Below are positions 15,530-25,100 of a DNA stretch of 42,567 bases, piece by piece. Position 1 is the first letter of the stretch. Each line of letters begins with the position of its first letter. The notes under the pieces are model-generated. The model searched no databases. It saw only the letters and a list, made by a program, of their open reading frames with translations, and had not been told where the DNA came from. This stretch comes from a virus. The translations under genes were made by a program, and so were the position numbers. The DNA is taken from positions 1 to 42,567 of the IMG/VR virus record IMGVR_UViG_3300033153_002630. The stretch is one strand, 5' to 3'.

Positions 15530-17817
15530 GTTCGATACCGATAGTTGCGTTCAACAAAGGCTTAGTGACACCGCATGTTGATGCAAGGGCCGATTCAGAG
15601 TCCTACAACTCCGCGTGTAGAGTCTTAAACAACTTCATAGCCCGGATGTATGGCTCTGCCGAAAGGCGGCCTGGTACGTACTACATCAACGATATGCGCG
15701 ATTCGGATGACCCGACGACTATTAACGGAGTTACTACATGCCTGTTAGTTCCTTTCGTGTATTCAAGGTCTATAACTTACGTTTTGGAGTTTACCGGTTA
15801 TTATGTCAGGATTTATTATAACGATGCCGTTGTGGATGAAATTGACAGTCCTTATGCGGAGGCCGATTTGTTCGACCTTCAATTCGAGCAATTGGGAGAT
15901 GTAATTTGGATTACGCATGACGATTACGCACAGAGGCGGTTTTCGAGAGGAAATGCAACCGATTTCAGTATTGACGAGATAATATTTAGTGATGGCCCGT
16001 TTATGAAACGGAATGACCTTGCCACAAAAGACGGCAGGCAAATGACTATAGCATTTACCGGGGCAACCTTAACCGAGAGCGATACAACTTATAACGCGAG
16101 CACCAACACTACATCTGCTTTTATGGCGTTTGACCACAACACTATTACTTATTGGGGAACGCGAGAATACAATAATTGGATAAGTGTTCAGTGGGCAGCA
16201 GGCAAGGCTATAAAAAGAATAAGAATGATTTCGGATATGATTCAGTATTTCAAAGTACAAGGTAGTAACAATGGGACGGATTGGGTTGACGTTGAGGCGT
16301 CGGCGTGGGACGGAGAATGTAAGCTTTACGAAACCGGAGGGAAAAACCATACAGAAATAACGACAAGCGAAATTACGGACTGGATAGATGTAACGCTGGA
16401 TAATGTAACAGAGTATAAATATTACAGGGTTTATGTATTAGGCATTCACGATGTTTTTTATCTTCGTTATCACATATTTGAGATTCAGCTATTTGACGAT
16501 GCAACGCCCCAGTCCGACGACGATGCGATTCTTACCTGCTCGGATAATTGTTTTGAGGAAAGCCATGTAGGTGCGTTGTTTGCCCTAACGCAACCAAGGG
16601 TAAACGCTTCGGTTACTATAAATACTGCTATAGCCGCTCAGTCCGATGAGCTTCTCGTAGAGAATGCGTGGACATTAAGTCTTTCAACCGGATGGGTAGG
16701 AACAATAAGCCTTGAAAGAAAAATTAAGGAGGATACTGAGTGGGAAATTATACGGCAATGGTCTTCTTACGTAACAACCAGGGCAGTTCAAATATCGGGT
16801 TACGAAAATGAGGATAATGCTTATTACAGGATAAATGCGTCAACAGTAGATAGCGGAACGGTTACAGGTGAATTGACTTGCGACGAAGCTAACCATACAG
16901 GGATTTGCAGGGTTCTGGAATACACAGACGAAACTCATGTAAAGGTTCTTATTGTTAAAGACTTTGTGTCCGAGGAAACCACTACTCGATGGTACGAAGG
17001 TGCATGGTCGGATGTGAGGGGCTACCCTTCTTCATGCTGCTTTATCGAGGACAGATGTGTTTACGGTGGTATGAAAGCACTTTCTGAGACAGCTTCTCTT
17101 GCAACGGTTTGGTTAAGCGGTACGGGTGATTACGACAACTTTGAGGCGGGCACAAATGGTTCGGACTCTTTCAGTGTGACAATAGAGACTACCGAGACTT
17201 TACAATGGGTAGAGGCTATGGATAGTCTTATAGTGGGAACGACGGGGGGGACGTTCTTTATAAGGTCGAGTAAGATGGATACCGTTCTTGTACCCAACCC
17301 ACCGCCTATTGCCCGGCAGATGAGCGCGTATCCATGTAACCGTAGAAGGCCGATTAAGGTAATGAAGACCCTGGTCTATCTCTCCGGCAGGCAGGTGAGG
17401 GAGTTGGGATACGACAGGGGTTCGTTCCAATGGGACACGGACTTAACGGCTTTGTGTGAGCAGATTACCAATTCTCCGATAGCGAGCATGGCCTTACAGA
17501 CTAATCCCGATACTATTCTATGGTTCGCGCACGAGGACGGGACTTCAAGTGCCTTCGTTTACGATAGGGAAAACAATGTGATGGCATGGGCGAAAATGCC
17601 CTTAGCGTTAAGCGGAGGCGGTATAAGTCCGAAGGTTAAGAGTATATGCGTTGCGCCTAATTACGGTTCGGGAGATGATATTTACGTAGCGGTTAATAGA
17701 ACAATCTTAGGCAAACAAGTGTACGATGGTGACGACCCCGTAATGGACGGCGACGAATATGTTTACGATAAGTTATATCCTATTTATGTTGAAAAGTTCG
17801 CAGAGAGGTTTGAATAA
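15526..17817 (+). CDS. tail tubular protein B-like (T7 gp12-type nozzle), with F5/F8-type insert
   Basis: 763 residues. The start FNKGLVTPHVDARADSESYN and NNFIARMYGSAERRPGTYYI fits the gp12-like tail nozzle family (FNxGE-L-x-P...GxxxRRPGT). Residues about 185-325 interrupt this with a galactose-binding-like F5/F8 type C domain: AFMAFDHNTITYWGT, ISVQWAAGKAIKRIRM, FKVQGSNNGTDWVDV and YKYYRVYVL are its typical strands, suggesting glycan binding on the tail. The protein ends at EKFAERFE, where full-length relatives continue into a C-terminal domain here encoded separately at 18022. Confidence 0.75.
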   Translation: MSSIPIVAFNKGLVTPHVDARADSESYNSACRVLNNFIARMYGSAERRPGTYYINDMRDSDDPTTINGVTTCLLVPFVYSRSITYVLEFTGYYVRIYYNDAVVDEIDSPYAEADLFDLQFEQLGDVIWITHDDYAQRRFSRGNATDFSIDEIIFSDGPFMKRNDLATKDGRQMTIAFTGATLTESDTTYNASTNTTSAFMAFDHNTITYWGTREYNNWISVQWAAGKAIKRIRMISDMIQYFKVQGSNNGTDWVDVEASAWDGECKLYETGGKNHTEITTSEITDWIDVTLDNVTEYKYYRVYVLGIHDVFYLRYHIFEIQLFDDATPQSDDDAILTCSDNCFEESHVGALFALTQPRVNASVTINTAIAAQSDELLVENAWTLSLSTGWVGTISLERKIKEDTEWEIIRQWSSYVTTRAVQISGYENEDNAYYRINASTVDSGTVTGELTCDEANHTGICRVLEYTDETHVKVLIVKDFVSEETTTRWYEGAWSDVRGYPSSCCFIEDRCVYGGMKALSETASLATVWLSGTGDYDNFEAGTNGSDSFSVTIETTETLQWVEAMDSLIVGTTGGTFFIRSSKMDTVLVPNPPPIARQMSAYPCNRRRPIKVMKTLVYLSGRQVRELGYDRGSFQWDTDLTALCEQITNSPIASMALQTNPDTILWFAHEDGTSSAFVYDRENNVMAWAKMPLALSGGGISPKVKSICVAPNYGSGDDIYVAVNRTILGKQVYDGDDPVMDGDEYVYDKLYPIYVEKFAERFE

Positions 17818-18020
17818 TGGAAAAATATTTAGACAGACTAAAACAATCTGTATCAGAAGAAACACCAATGAATTTTAGAATGTTCTCTTCATTAGAAACA
17901 GGTATGCCAATGACGGCCTTGGATTGGTTTTACGATTTTAATGTTATGTGGAGAGATTTTGTTGGTAGTAAAAGACTATTGGCACGATTAACAAAAAATT
18001 ACTATTTTTATTTTAACTAA
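17817..18020 (+). CDS. AT-rich small ORF interrupting the gp12-like tail gene
   Basis: 67 residues beginning MEKYLDRLKQSVSEETPMNF. It shares one base with the preceding stop (TAATG) and ends one base before the next gene. Base use is markedly AT-rich compared with both flanks (tail end KNYYFYFN). It lies exactly where gp12-like proteins are normally continuous, so it looks inserted, or it bridges a gene split. No domain recognised. Confidence 0.5.
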   Translation: MEKYLDRLKQSVSEETPMNFRMFSSLETGMPMTALDWFYDFNVMWRDFVGSKRLLARLTKNYYFYFN

Positions 18021-18021
18021 A

Positions 18022-18558
18022 ATGGAACGAGAAGATGCTTATTTTGTAGATTGCGGATTAGACTATGATGGCGTGGCCACGAAGTCTATAACCGGCCTAA
18101 CCCACTTAATCGGTGAGACTGTGGTGATATTAGCCGATGGTGTTGTGATTGAGGATGAAGTCGTAGACGACGACGGCGAGATTACCTTAGATACGGCGGC
18201 GAGTAAATACTCGGTAGGTTTGGTCTATCGTTCGGAACTACAGCCTATGAAGCCCGTATTCAGTACGAAGATGGGCTCTTCAATGGCCTCAACGGTGGGT
18301 GTTCATAAAATGGGCATTTCTCTACACAATTCCGACGGCGTTCAGTATGGTAAGGATACCGGCGATCTCCACGATGTAAATGTTGACAAAGTAGGTTTGG
18401 ATAACACCTGCGAAAAGGATGACCTGTTTACGGGCTTAGTAGATGTGACTGTGAATTGTGGATATGACCTTGATAACAACGTAAGAATAGTTAGTGATGC
18501 ACCCTTACCGTGCATCGTGAGGGCTTTGATACCAGATGTAGTATTGACGGGAACGTAA
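18022..18558 (+). CDS. detached C-terminal domain of the gp12-like tail protein, copy 1
   Basis: 178 residues. EDAYFVDCGLDYDGVATKSI, ITGLTHLIGETVVILADGVV, and LFTGLVDVTVNCGYD...PLPCIVRALIP resemble the C-terminal domain of podoviral gp12-like tail proteins (GLxHLEGExVxILADG ... LFTGxV ... PLPxxVxxxxP). Here it is a separate gene following a small intervening ORF. The last domain of the gene at 18558 is a paralogue. TAATG coupling to that gene. Confidence 0.65.
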   Translation: MEREDAYFVDCGLDYDGVATKSITGLTHLIGETVVILADGVVIEDEVVDDDGEITLDTAASKYSVGLVYRSELQPMKPVFSTKMGSSMASTVGVHKMGISLHNSDGVQYGKDTGDLHDVNVDKVGLDNTCEKDDLFTGLVDVTVNCGYDLDNNVRIVSDAPLPCIVRALIPDVVLTGT

Positions 18559-20174
18559 TGGAAAGAGCAGATGCACATTTTGTTGAATGCAGCCCAGGAG
18601 TTTCTACTACGGGGACAGCAAAATATATAACACGCATTGAGCCTGTTTATGAATCAGTTCAATTTAGAGATGAAGCCTATGTATCCGGGGCAGGCGGCTT
18701 TGTTTACTGGTATGGAACGGATTGGACATTATTGGATAGTGCCAATGTCACATCAAATTGCGGCAGCGTCTTTATGGATGCCGACAACATCAATACTATT
18801 GCCTCGTCTTTCACTGGTTTGCATTTATTCGATTCGGACTTAAATGAGGTCTCTAATTATTTCGTACCTAACCCTGGTTGGCCGTCATCTCCGTATTGGA
18901 CAGGTGCAGCAAGGCTAAGTAACGATGGTTCTTATGTCTACGTAGCTTATAACGGAACAAATCCCAATCGCGGTGGAGTATTCAAATTTGATGTTGGCAC
19001 AGGCGCACAGGAATGGCTAACTTATGGAAGTGACTTGGGTGGAACGGTTTATTTCAATTCCGAGGGTATGGCGGTTGATAGTTCTGATAATGTCTATGTC
19101 AATGCTTCAATAACCGGTTCGGGTTACGGGGTTATTATACTCGATTCCGATGGAGTTCAGACGGATACGACGGAATATATTCATACTATGAGTAGTGTAC
19201 GAGATATTTACGTTGATGAGAAGTTAGGTAGAATATTTATCGGAGGCTTGATAAAACTAAGCAGCCCATACCATCAACTTGCAGCTTATGACTTAGATGG
19301 TACGAATGAAGCTACTTTCAGTATCGGCAATGTCCAGAGTCATTTTATACATTGTATCTTGACGGTGGGAGATTATGTTTACTGCTGTGGAACGAGAACG
19401 GCAAGTGCTCTGTGGGATGATGCTTATGCGACTGTCTGGAAGCTTGATTCAGATTTGACTTTACAGGCAACTTACGATACCGGTGGCGTTGGCTCATATA
19501 TGTGTGTTGACCTTGACGGCAATATAATAGTCAAAGACCGAATTTCAGAAACAATGGTAACTCTCGATACCGACCTTGCACTTGTTGATTCCGATACAGG
19601 TCAAACAGCCGACTGGCATGGTAGCGAAATTCAGGCGATTAATTACATGACAGACGTATCCGATAGTGAAACACCTACTTATTGGGAAATATACACAAGT
19701 GATGGCAAAGTGGATTTTACTCATTTAATAGGAGAAACTGTATGTATTTTGGCTGATGGCGTTGTGTATCCAAGTCAGGTTGTCGATGATAACGGCAGGA
19801 TAGATTGTTCTGACTTTCCCGCTGCTACCAAGATTCATATAGGATTGAATTATGAGAGCAAGTTGCGACCCATGAAGCCCTTATCTCACGCCGATATGAT
19901 GAGAAAAAAGGCTACGTGCAAACAAATGGGAATTTCAGTACACAACACCGACGAGATAGAGTACGGGGTTACAGATGACAATATGAAGGAGATAAACTTT
20001 AACGACGTTCAATGGACGAACAAATGCGACATTGACGGACTCTTTACAGGTATAGTAAAAGTAAACGTGCCGGATACCTTTAATAGGGATATGCCTTTAC
20101 AGATTAGCACAGATTCTCCATTGCCATGCACGGTGCGTGGGATGATACCCAAAGTAGACGTTACGGGAGATTAG
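18558..20174 (+). CDS. paralogous tail protein with inserted propeller-like domain
   Basis: 538 residues from ATG 18558. The first 20 residues (MERADAHFVECSPGVSTTGT) parallel the start of the preceding gene. From about 30 to 385 lies an inserted domain of repeated strands with D/G/Y turns (YLFDSDLN, VYVAYNGTNPNRGG, VDSSDNVYVNASITG, WKLDSDLTL) that look like NHL/beta-propeller blades. The last 160 residues (FTHLIGETVCILADGVVYPS to PLPCTVRGMIPKVDV) are homologous to the preceding gene. The design suggests a duplicated tail domain that gained an adhesin module. Confidence 0.65.
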   Translation: MERADAHFVECSPGVSTTGTAKYITRIEPVYESVQFRDEAYVSGAGGFVYWYGTDWTLLDSANVTSNCGSVFMDADNINTIASSFTGLHLFDSDLNEVSNYFVPNPGWPSSPYWTGAARLSNDGSYVYVAYNGTNPNRGGVFKFDVGTGAQEWLTYGSDLGGTVYFNSEGMAVDSSDNVYVNASITGSGYGVIILDSDGVQTDTTEYIHTMSSVRDIYVDEKLGRIFIGGLIKLSSPYHQLAAYDLDGTNEATFSIGNVQSHFIHCILTVGDYVYCCGTRTASALWDDAYATVWKLDSDLTLQATYDTGGVGSYMCVDLDGNIIVKDRISETMVTLDTDLALVDSDTGQTADWHGSEIQAINYMTDVSDSETPTYWEIYTSDGKVDFTHLIGETVCILADGVVYPSQVVDDNGRIDCSDFPAATKIHIGLNYESKLRPMKPLSHADMMRKKATCKQMGISVHNTDEIEYGVTDDNMKEINFNDVQWTNKCDIDGLFTGIVKVNVPDTFNRDMPLQISTDSPLPCTVRGMIPKVDVTGD

Positions 20175-20175
20175 G

Positions 20176-20721
20176 ATGTTAGCAGAGATAGGAATTGGAA
20201 TGCAGGTGGGAAGCTCGCTTTTGAAGGGTTTCTTCGGGTCAAGACAGAAGAAGGACGAAGCCGCCGTTTACAAGTATAACGCTGCGGTTAAGCGGCAAGA
20301 GGCTGAGGCCATAAAGAAACGCACTGAATTCCAACAGGTTCGATGGGCGGAGGCGGCGGCGAGAACGCAAGGCTATCTTGAAGCCTCTGTGGGCGGTTCT
20401 GGGACGGTATCTACTCAAGGGGCACCAATGTTAGCCTTAGCCCTTCAGAAGCAGGAGAGCGAGCTACAGGGCTATCTTATAGGGCTACAGGGTAGAATGG
20501 AAGCAAACTTAGCATTAAGTACAGCCGACGAGTATGATATGATGAAACGAATGGCCAGAAAACAGGCAAGGCAGTCTATGATCGGTGGCATTCTGGGCGC
20601 CGGGGCTTCGGTAATGTCAGGATGGGCGGCAATGCCCAAAACAGCATCAGCATCAGGTGGTAGCGGAATGATAACCGCTGGCGGTACAGCAGCTGGCGGC
20701 GGTAATCCGTATTTTCTCTAA
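20176..20721 (+). CDS. internal virion protein A (T7 gp14-like)
   Basis: 181 residues, the usual size and place of the smallest ejection protein. N-terminal hydrophobic GIGMQVGSSLLKGFFG, a long Ala/Glu/Gln/Arg-rich amphipathic middle, and a Gly/Ala-rich end (MIGGILGAGASVMSGWAAM, then GSGMITAGGTAAGGGNPYF). In T7 the equivalent joins the trans-envelope channel during DNA entry. Assignment by position and composition. Confidence 0.6.
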   Translation: MLAEIGIGMQVGSSLLKGFFGSRQKKDEAAVYKYNAAVKRQEAEAIKKRTEFQQVRWAEAAARTQGYLEASVGGSGTVSTQGAPMLALALQKQESELQGYLIGLQGRMEANLALSTADEYDMMKRMARKQARQSMIGGILGAGASVMSGWAAMPKTASASGGSGMITAGGTAAGGGNPYFL

Positions 20722-20730
20722 AGGATAATT

Positions 20731-22164
20731 ATGGAAAACGTAATACCAGGTACGAAATTCGCAGAGGGCGCACCTCCGGCAGCAACAGGTCAGACTTTAT
20801 GGCGGCCTCCATCTCCGGGCGGTGGTAGGGAGATAGCGGCGGGGATTGGTAAAATTGGCGGCGCTCTTGCCGCTTACGCCCTCAATACCATTAAGCAAGA
20901 ACAGGTAATGGAGGTATCCGAGAAGCAGAGAAAGATAGACGAGTTAGGTTGGGCTGCTCATAATTCCGTTGTCGGCGACGAGGAGGCTGATAGGAAGTTG
21001 TGGGAGAAATTCCAAACCGACGCTAATTTAATTGCGAGTTCGTCGGAGTGGGAAGATGTAAACAATTTACTAACCAAACATATCAATAGCGTTTCCCCTA
21101 ATTGGGAGCAAGGTATATACTCTGCCTCTCTCACCAAGCGAAGGGAGATTGCCAAAGATACTTTCAATCTCGAATGGTCATCATCTCTTGAGAATGACCA
21201 ATTCGATAAGGCATACGAGTTACTCGATAGAGCCCTCAGTCTCGGTGTTATCACACAACCGGAATACGACAACCTCAAAAAGAACGCACCGGCGGACTCG
21301 CGCTTACTCAAAGCGGAAAGGCTGATTGAATTAAACGAAAACGATGCGGCGTTGGCCGAACTCGGCGAATTGAAGGACTTAACGACCGAGCAGCTTAAAA
21401 GGAAAAACATATTATCACGAACGGCGGAGAATGCAAGAGACCAAATAAGTTACGAGCTTCATAACGATATTCTCAATAAGATGGCAGCGGGAATGTCCCT
21501 AAAGGATATGGGTGAGGCAATTAAACAGACGGCCGGTCTTGATGGAGTCCAGAAAACCAATATGATGAAGATTGCCATTGGTGCGGACAAAGTATGGCAG
21601 CAGAAAAGCGAAAACGCATTTAATACAACTCAGGATTATGAGAAGCTTGTTGATACATGGTACAAAGTCAAAACGAAAGAAATAACTGACTTTGAAAGTT
21701 TATATGATATATTCAGAAGCGGCCCGGAAGGAGCGCCTGCGTTTAGTCTTAACTATATGCAATGGCTCGATAATGAATTGGATTCGATGGGCGGCAAGCG
21801 CGCCGTATCGAAAACCGAGACGAAGTATAGGGAACTCCTGTGGAAGTATTATACGAAAGATGGCAAGTTCATTAGCTCACAATCCCAAACCGCCTTTAGG
21901 GAGAATAATACTAAATTGACAAATCTTCTAAAGGAGCATGGTGGCGACTTGACGAGACTTGACGCCGAGTTCCAAAAGCTGATTGTGGATGTCAAGACAG
22001 AGAAGGCCAGGGGGATATTAAGTTGGCCGTGGTGGATTATGGGCACTTCTCCCGTACTACCAGCCAAGCTCGGTAAGGTGGGATTTGGGATAACAAAAAC
22101 AGCAACCAATCCGAAAACAGGTGAAAGAATAGGCTGGAACGGGAGTAAATGGATACCACTTTAA
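20731..22164 (+). CDS. internal virion protein B (T7 gp15-like position)
   Basis: 477 residues, largely helical and soluble, with TPR-like repeats of charged helices. The C-terminal NPKTGERIGWNGSKWIPL is a short tail motif seen on many phage ejection proteins. It overlaps the large ejection protein gene by 16 bases. Probably the middle-sized component of the ejectosome. Confidence 0.6.
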   Translation: MENVIPGTKFAEGAPPAATGQTLWRPPSPGGGREIAAGIGKIGGALAAYALNTIKQEQVMEVSEKQRKIDELGWAAHNSVVGDEEADRKLWEKFQTDANLIASSSEWEDVNNLLTKHINSVSPNWEQGIYSASLTKRREIAKDTFNLEWSSSLENDQFDKAYELLDRALSLGVITQPEYDNLKKNAPADSRLLKAERLIELNENDAALAELGELKDLTTEQLKRKNILSRTAENARDQISYELHNDILNKMAAGMSLKDMGEAIKQTAGLDGVQKTNMMKIAIGADKVWQQKSENAFNTTQDYEKLVDTWYKVKTKEITDFESLYDIFRSGPEGAPAFSLNYMQWLDNELDSMGGKRAVSKTETKYRELLWKYYTKDGKFISSQSQTAFRENNTKLTNLLKEHGGDLTRLDAEFQKLIVDVKTEKARGILSWPWWIMGTSPVLPAKLGKVGFGITKTATNPKTGERIGWNGSKWIPL

Positions 22165-25100
22165 CAAAACTACCAGAAGGATTTGTTCTTGACAACGAAT
22201 TGCCAGAAGATTTTGTTCTTGACGAACCTGTAGCCATTCTCGACGATATGGATAAGGAAACCAAGGCGAGAGCAGAAAATGCCCAATTCTATTCGACTCT
22301 ATCAAATACCCTGCCGGAAGACGTAATTGAGTACACCGGGGAAATGAATAGGGAGCTTTATGGTTCCGAAGACGAGATAATCGCAAGAGATAAGAATATA
22401 AGTCAACTCGGATTTTGGGGCAAAATAAACGAGCAAAGAAAACGTGGCAAAGGGGCTTATGTATCCGATATTGCGATTTACAGCGCTATGCGGTCGGGAG
22501 ACCCCAATGATATTAAAAACGCTTTTGCGATTAAAGATAAGATGCTTGCAAACCAAATGGTCAATCCAGTTGAGGGCAATTGGCTTTCAAGTATGATTTA
22601 TTCCAACGCCCAAACCGCCGGGCAGATTATCGAAACGGCCAAGCGGGGAGGTAAGGCGGGTGTAGCTCTTGGATTAACCGGGGCCGCGGTAGGCGGGATA
22701 GGCTCGGTGATATTACCAACAGTAGGCGAGGAGCCGGTAGCGGTCGGTGCCGGAGCATGGGCGGGTCTTAAAATCGGAGCCAAGTTAGGATTAGCCGAGG
22801 GTGCGGCTATAGCCTCTTACAGGCAGGGTGTGGGTGAGATGTATTACGACATGGTTAAAGACGGTACGAATCCTGAAATAGCCGAATTGGTCTCACAAAT
22901 AGGAGCAATGCCTTATGCCTTAATAGAAGTCGCCCAGTTATCACACTTAATGCCGAGTAAGAAAAAGGCTATACTAAAGAAGATAGAAAAGAAAGCCTTA
23001 CCGATAATGGTAGACCTTATGAAAAGATATACGAAGACATTATCGAAAGAAATCCTTGAAGAAATGCTACAAAAGGCCGTTACCGACGTTTCCGGCGATG
23101 TCGCTAAGATAATGGATGGCGCGAAGGTCGATTTCGACAGGCAATATTTTGAAGATAAAGCGATGTCTATACTCAAAGAGGGAGCGGCGGCGGCTCATGG
23201 CATGTCGTTACTTCCCTTACCGGGCGCGTCGATAGAAACATCCATAGCTACCTACCACACGGCAAAGCAAAACGCTCAGATACAAAAAGGCAAACCAATT
23301 GCCGAGCCCGTCCAGGATGAAGTGCCGGAAGCTACGCCCGAACAGATAGACGAGGCGTTAGGTGTTACAGAGCCCCTCGTATCTCCGAAGGCGGCAGAGG
23401 GGGAAGTGAATGAAATACTTATTAACCAAATTGAAAAATATAAAAATGCAATGAAGGATTGGGAATCTGATGTTCCAGCTTATATAGGGTTAAGATTTGC
23501 TGATAAGAATTGGCAAGTAGGAGATAAGGTTGATACGGTTTCACGGCAAATGGGCGATGATAGATTAGAATATGCTGAATATGGCACAAAAGAATACGAG
23601 GAGGCAGAAACGCTTGGGGGAACAAGTAGTTGGAATTTAGAATATCTTAATATCAAAGAACTTCGAGATAAAGGAGAATTTGCATTTGACACCATAGGTA
23701 GAAAATACGTATATATTCTTGGTTCAGACACTGGCACAGGTGGTCCTGATATAAACGAGATAATATTAGAGAATCCTATTGTTTTAGAAAAGATACTTCT
23801 CACCCCCCTCACCCCTGCCAAGGCGGTTACAGAGCCCCTCGTATCTCCGAAGGCGGCGGAGGGGAAGGGGGAGAAAAAAAGTATTGACAAGGCTAAGGAA
23901 CTTGGTATAATGGAGGAAAAAGGAGAAAAAAATGGAATTACTACGAAGCCTATACGCCAGTCTGTGGTTGGCGATCAAGTGGAAACAGTTACTGCCGGAA
24001 GCAAGGAAGGTGATCTTCAAAGAGATGTGCCGCCTAAAGAAGAAGCCTTACTTGGGGTGCAAGTCGGAAAGCCTAAAACAGAAATAAGAGATAATGGTCG
24101 CACAAAAAAGGTTTCAGTAACAGTTGGCAAAAATTATGTTGTAGAGGCGAGGGGTGAGTTCTCACCAGAACGTGCACCAAAAATGCCAAAAGCAACAGAT
24201 AGCGTGTGGTCAGTCTGGGGTAAAGAGCAGAGGGCAATAGAATCGTTTGGGCAACCAACGGAACTAATTGCCAGTAAATTGACAAAACGACAAGCAATAG
24301 ATTTAGCTAAACAGAAAGACCTCGCTCCCACCCCCGTCCCCGCGAAAGAGGCCAAGCCCGCCGAAAGAGATATTCTCGGCGGAGAAGACCCGATACAAGT
24401 CATAACGGGTGCTTTGAAAGAGGCTAAAGGAATTGTTCCGAAAGTAGAGGCTGAGAAGTCTATAGAGCGTAGTAAGCGAGTGGGCAAGGCGTCTGCTACT
24501 GTGAAATGGCTCAAGAAAAAGGGATTACCCGCAGACGAGGCTCTTAGATTATCAACGGCGGCGTTAAGAGGGCCATTAACAAAGTACGGCCAGAGATTTG
24601 AATCTGTTCGGGGCAGGCTCGATGACTCTAATCCAGCCATAATCCCAGGCATACACACGCGCATATTGGAAAGTAACGCCCTCAAATACTTCCAGAAGGT
24701 AAACCTTTCGGCGGCTTTTGATAAGTTCATTGACGGTCATTATCTTCAAAAGAATGAAATCAAACTTATAAGGGAATTTTTCGGTATCCCAATGGGTGAG
24801 ATTGCCGAAACGAGATTGCGTACTATCGGATGGTGGGAGCAATTAGTGGACTTGTGGCGGGCGGGGCTTCTTACCGGAATAAAAACTTCCATGCTAAACG
24901 AAATGAGTAACTATACTCATGGCCAAACCGAGACGGCTTCCGATTACGTCGCTGCCGGAGCGGACAAGTTCATTTCGCAGATTACCGGTAAAAGGTTTAT
25001 AGCAGCTACTATAAAGGGGACGGGAAGAGGTTATAAAAAAGGGCTGGGTGAATTTGTAAAGTACATGAAAACCGGCGTTGATGCCCGCAACATAAGTCGC

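Noticed and set aside
372-18090. Other GGCGTG occurrences (about 374, 4649, 18070) as further tRNA-like elements
   Set aside because: They lie in coding sequence and have no 7-bp closing helix in the right register, so they are chance matches.
24134-24730. 198-codon open frame on the minus strand
   Set aside because: Lies wholly under the 1463-residue ejection protein gene, has no ribosome site, and its sequence is the usual shadow of a coding strand. Others rejected alike: 20958-21410, 23480-23890, 25796-26152 and 30084-30707.
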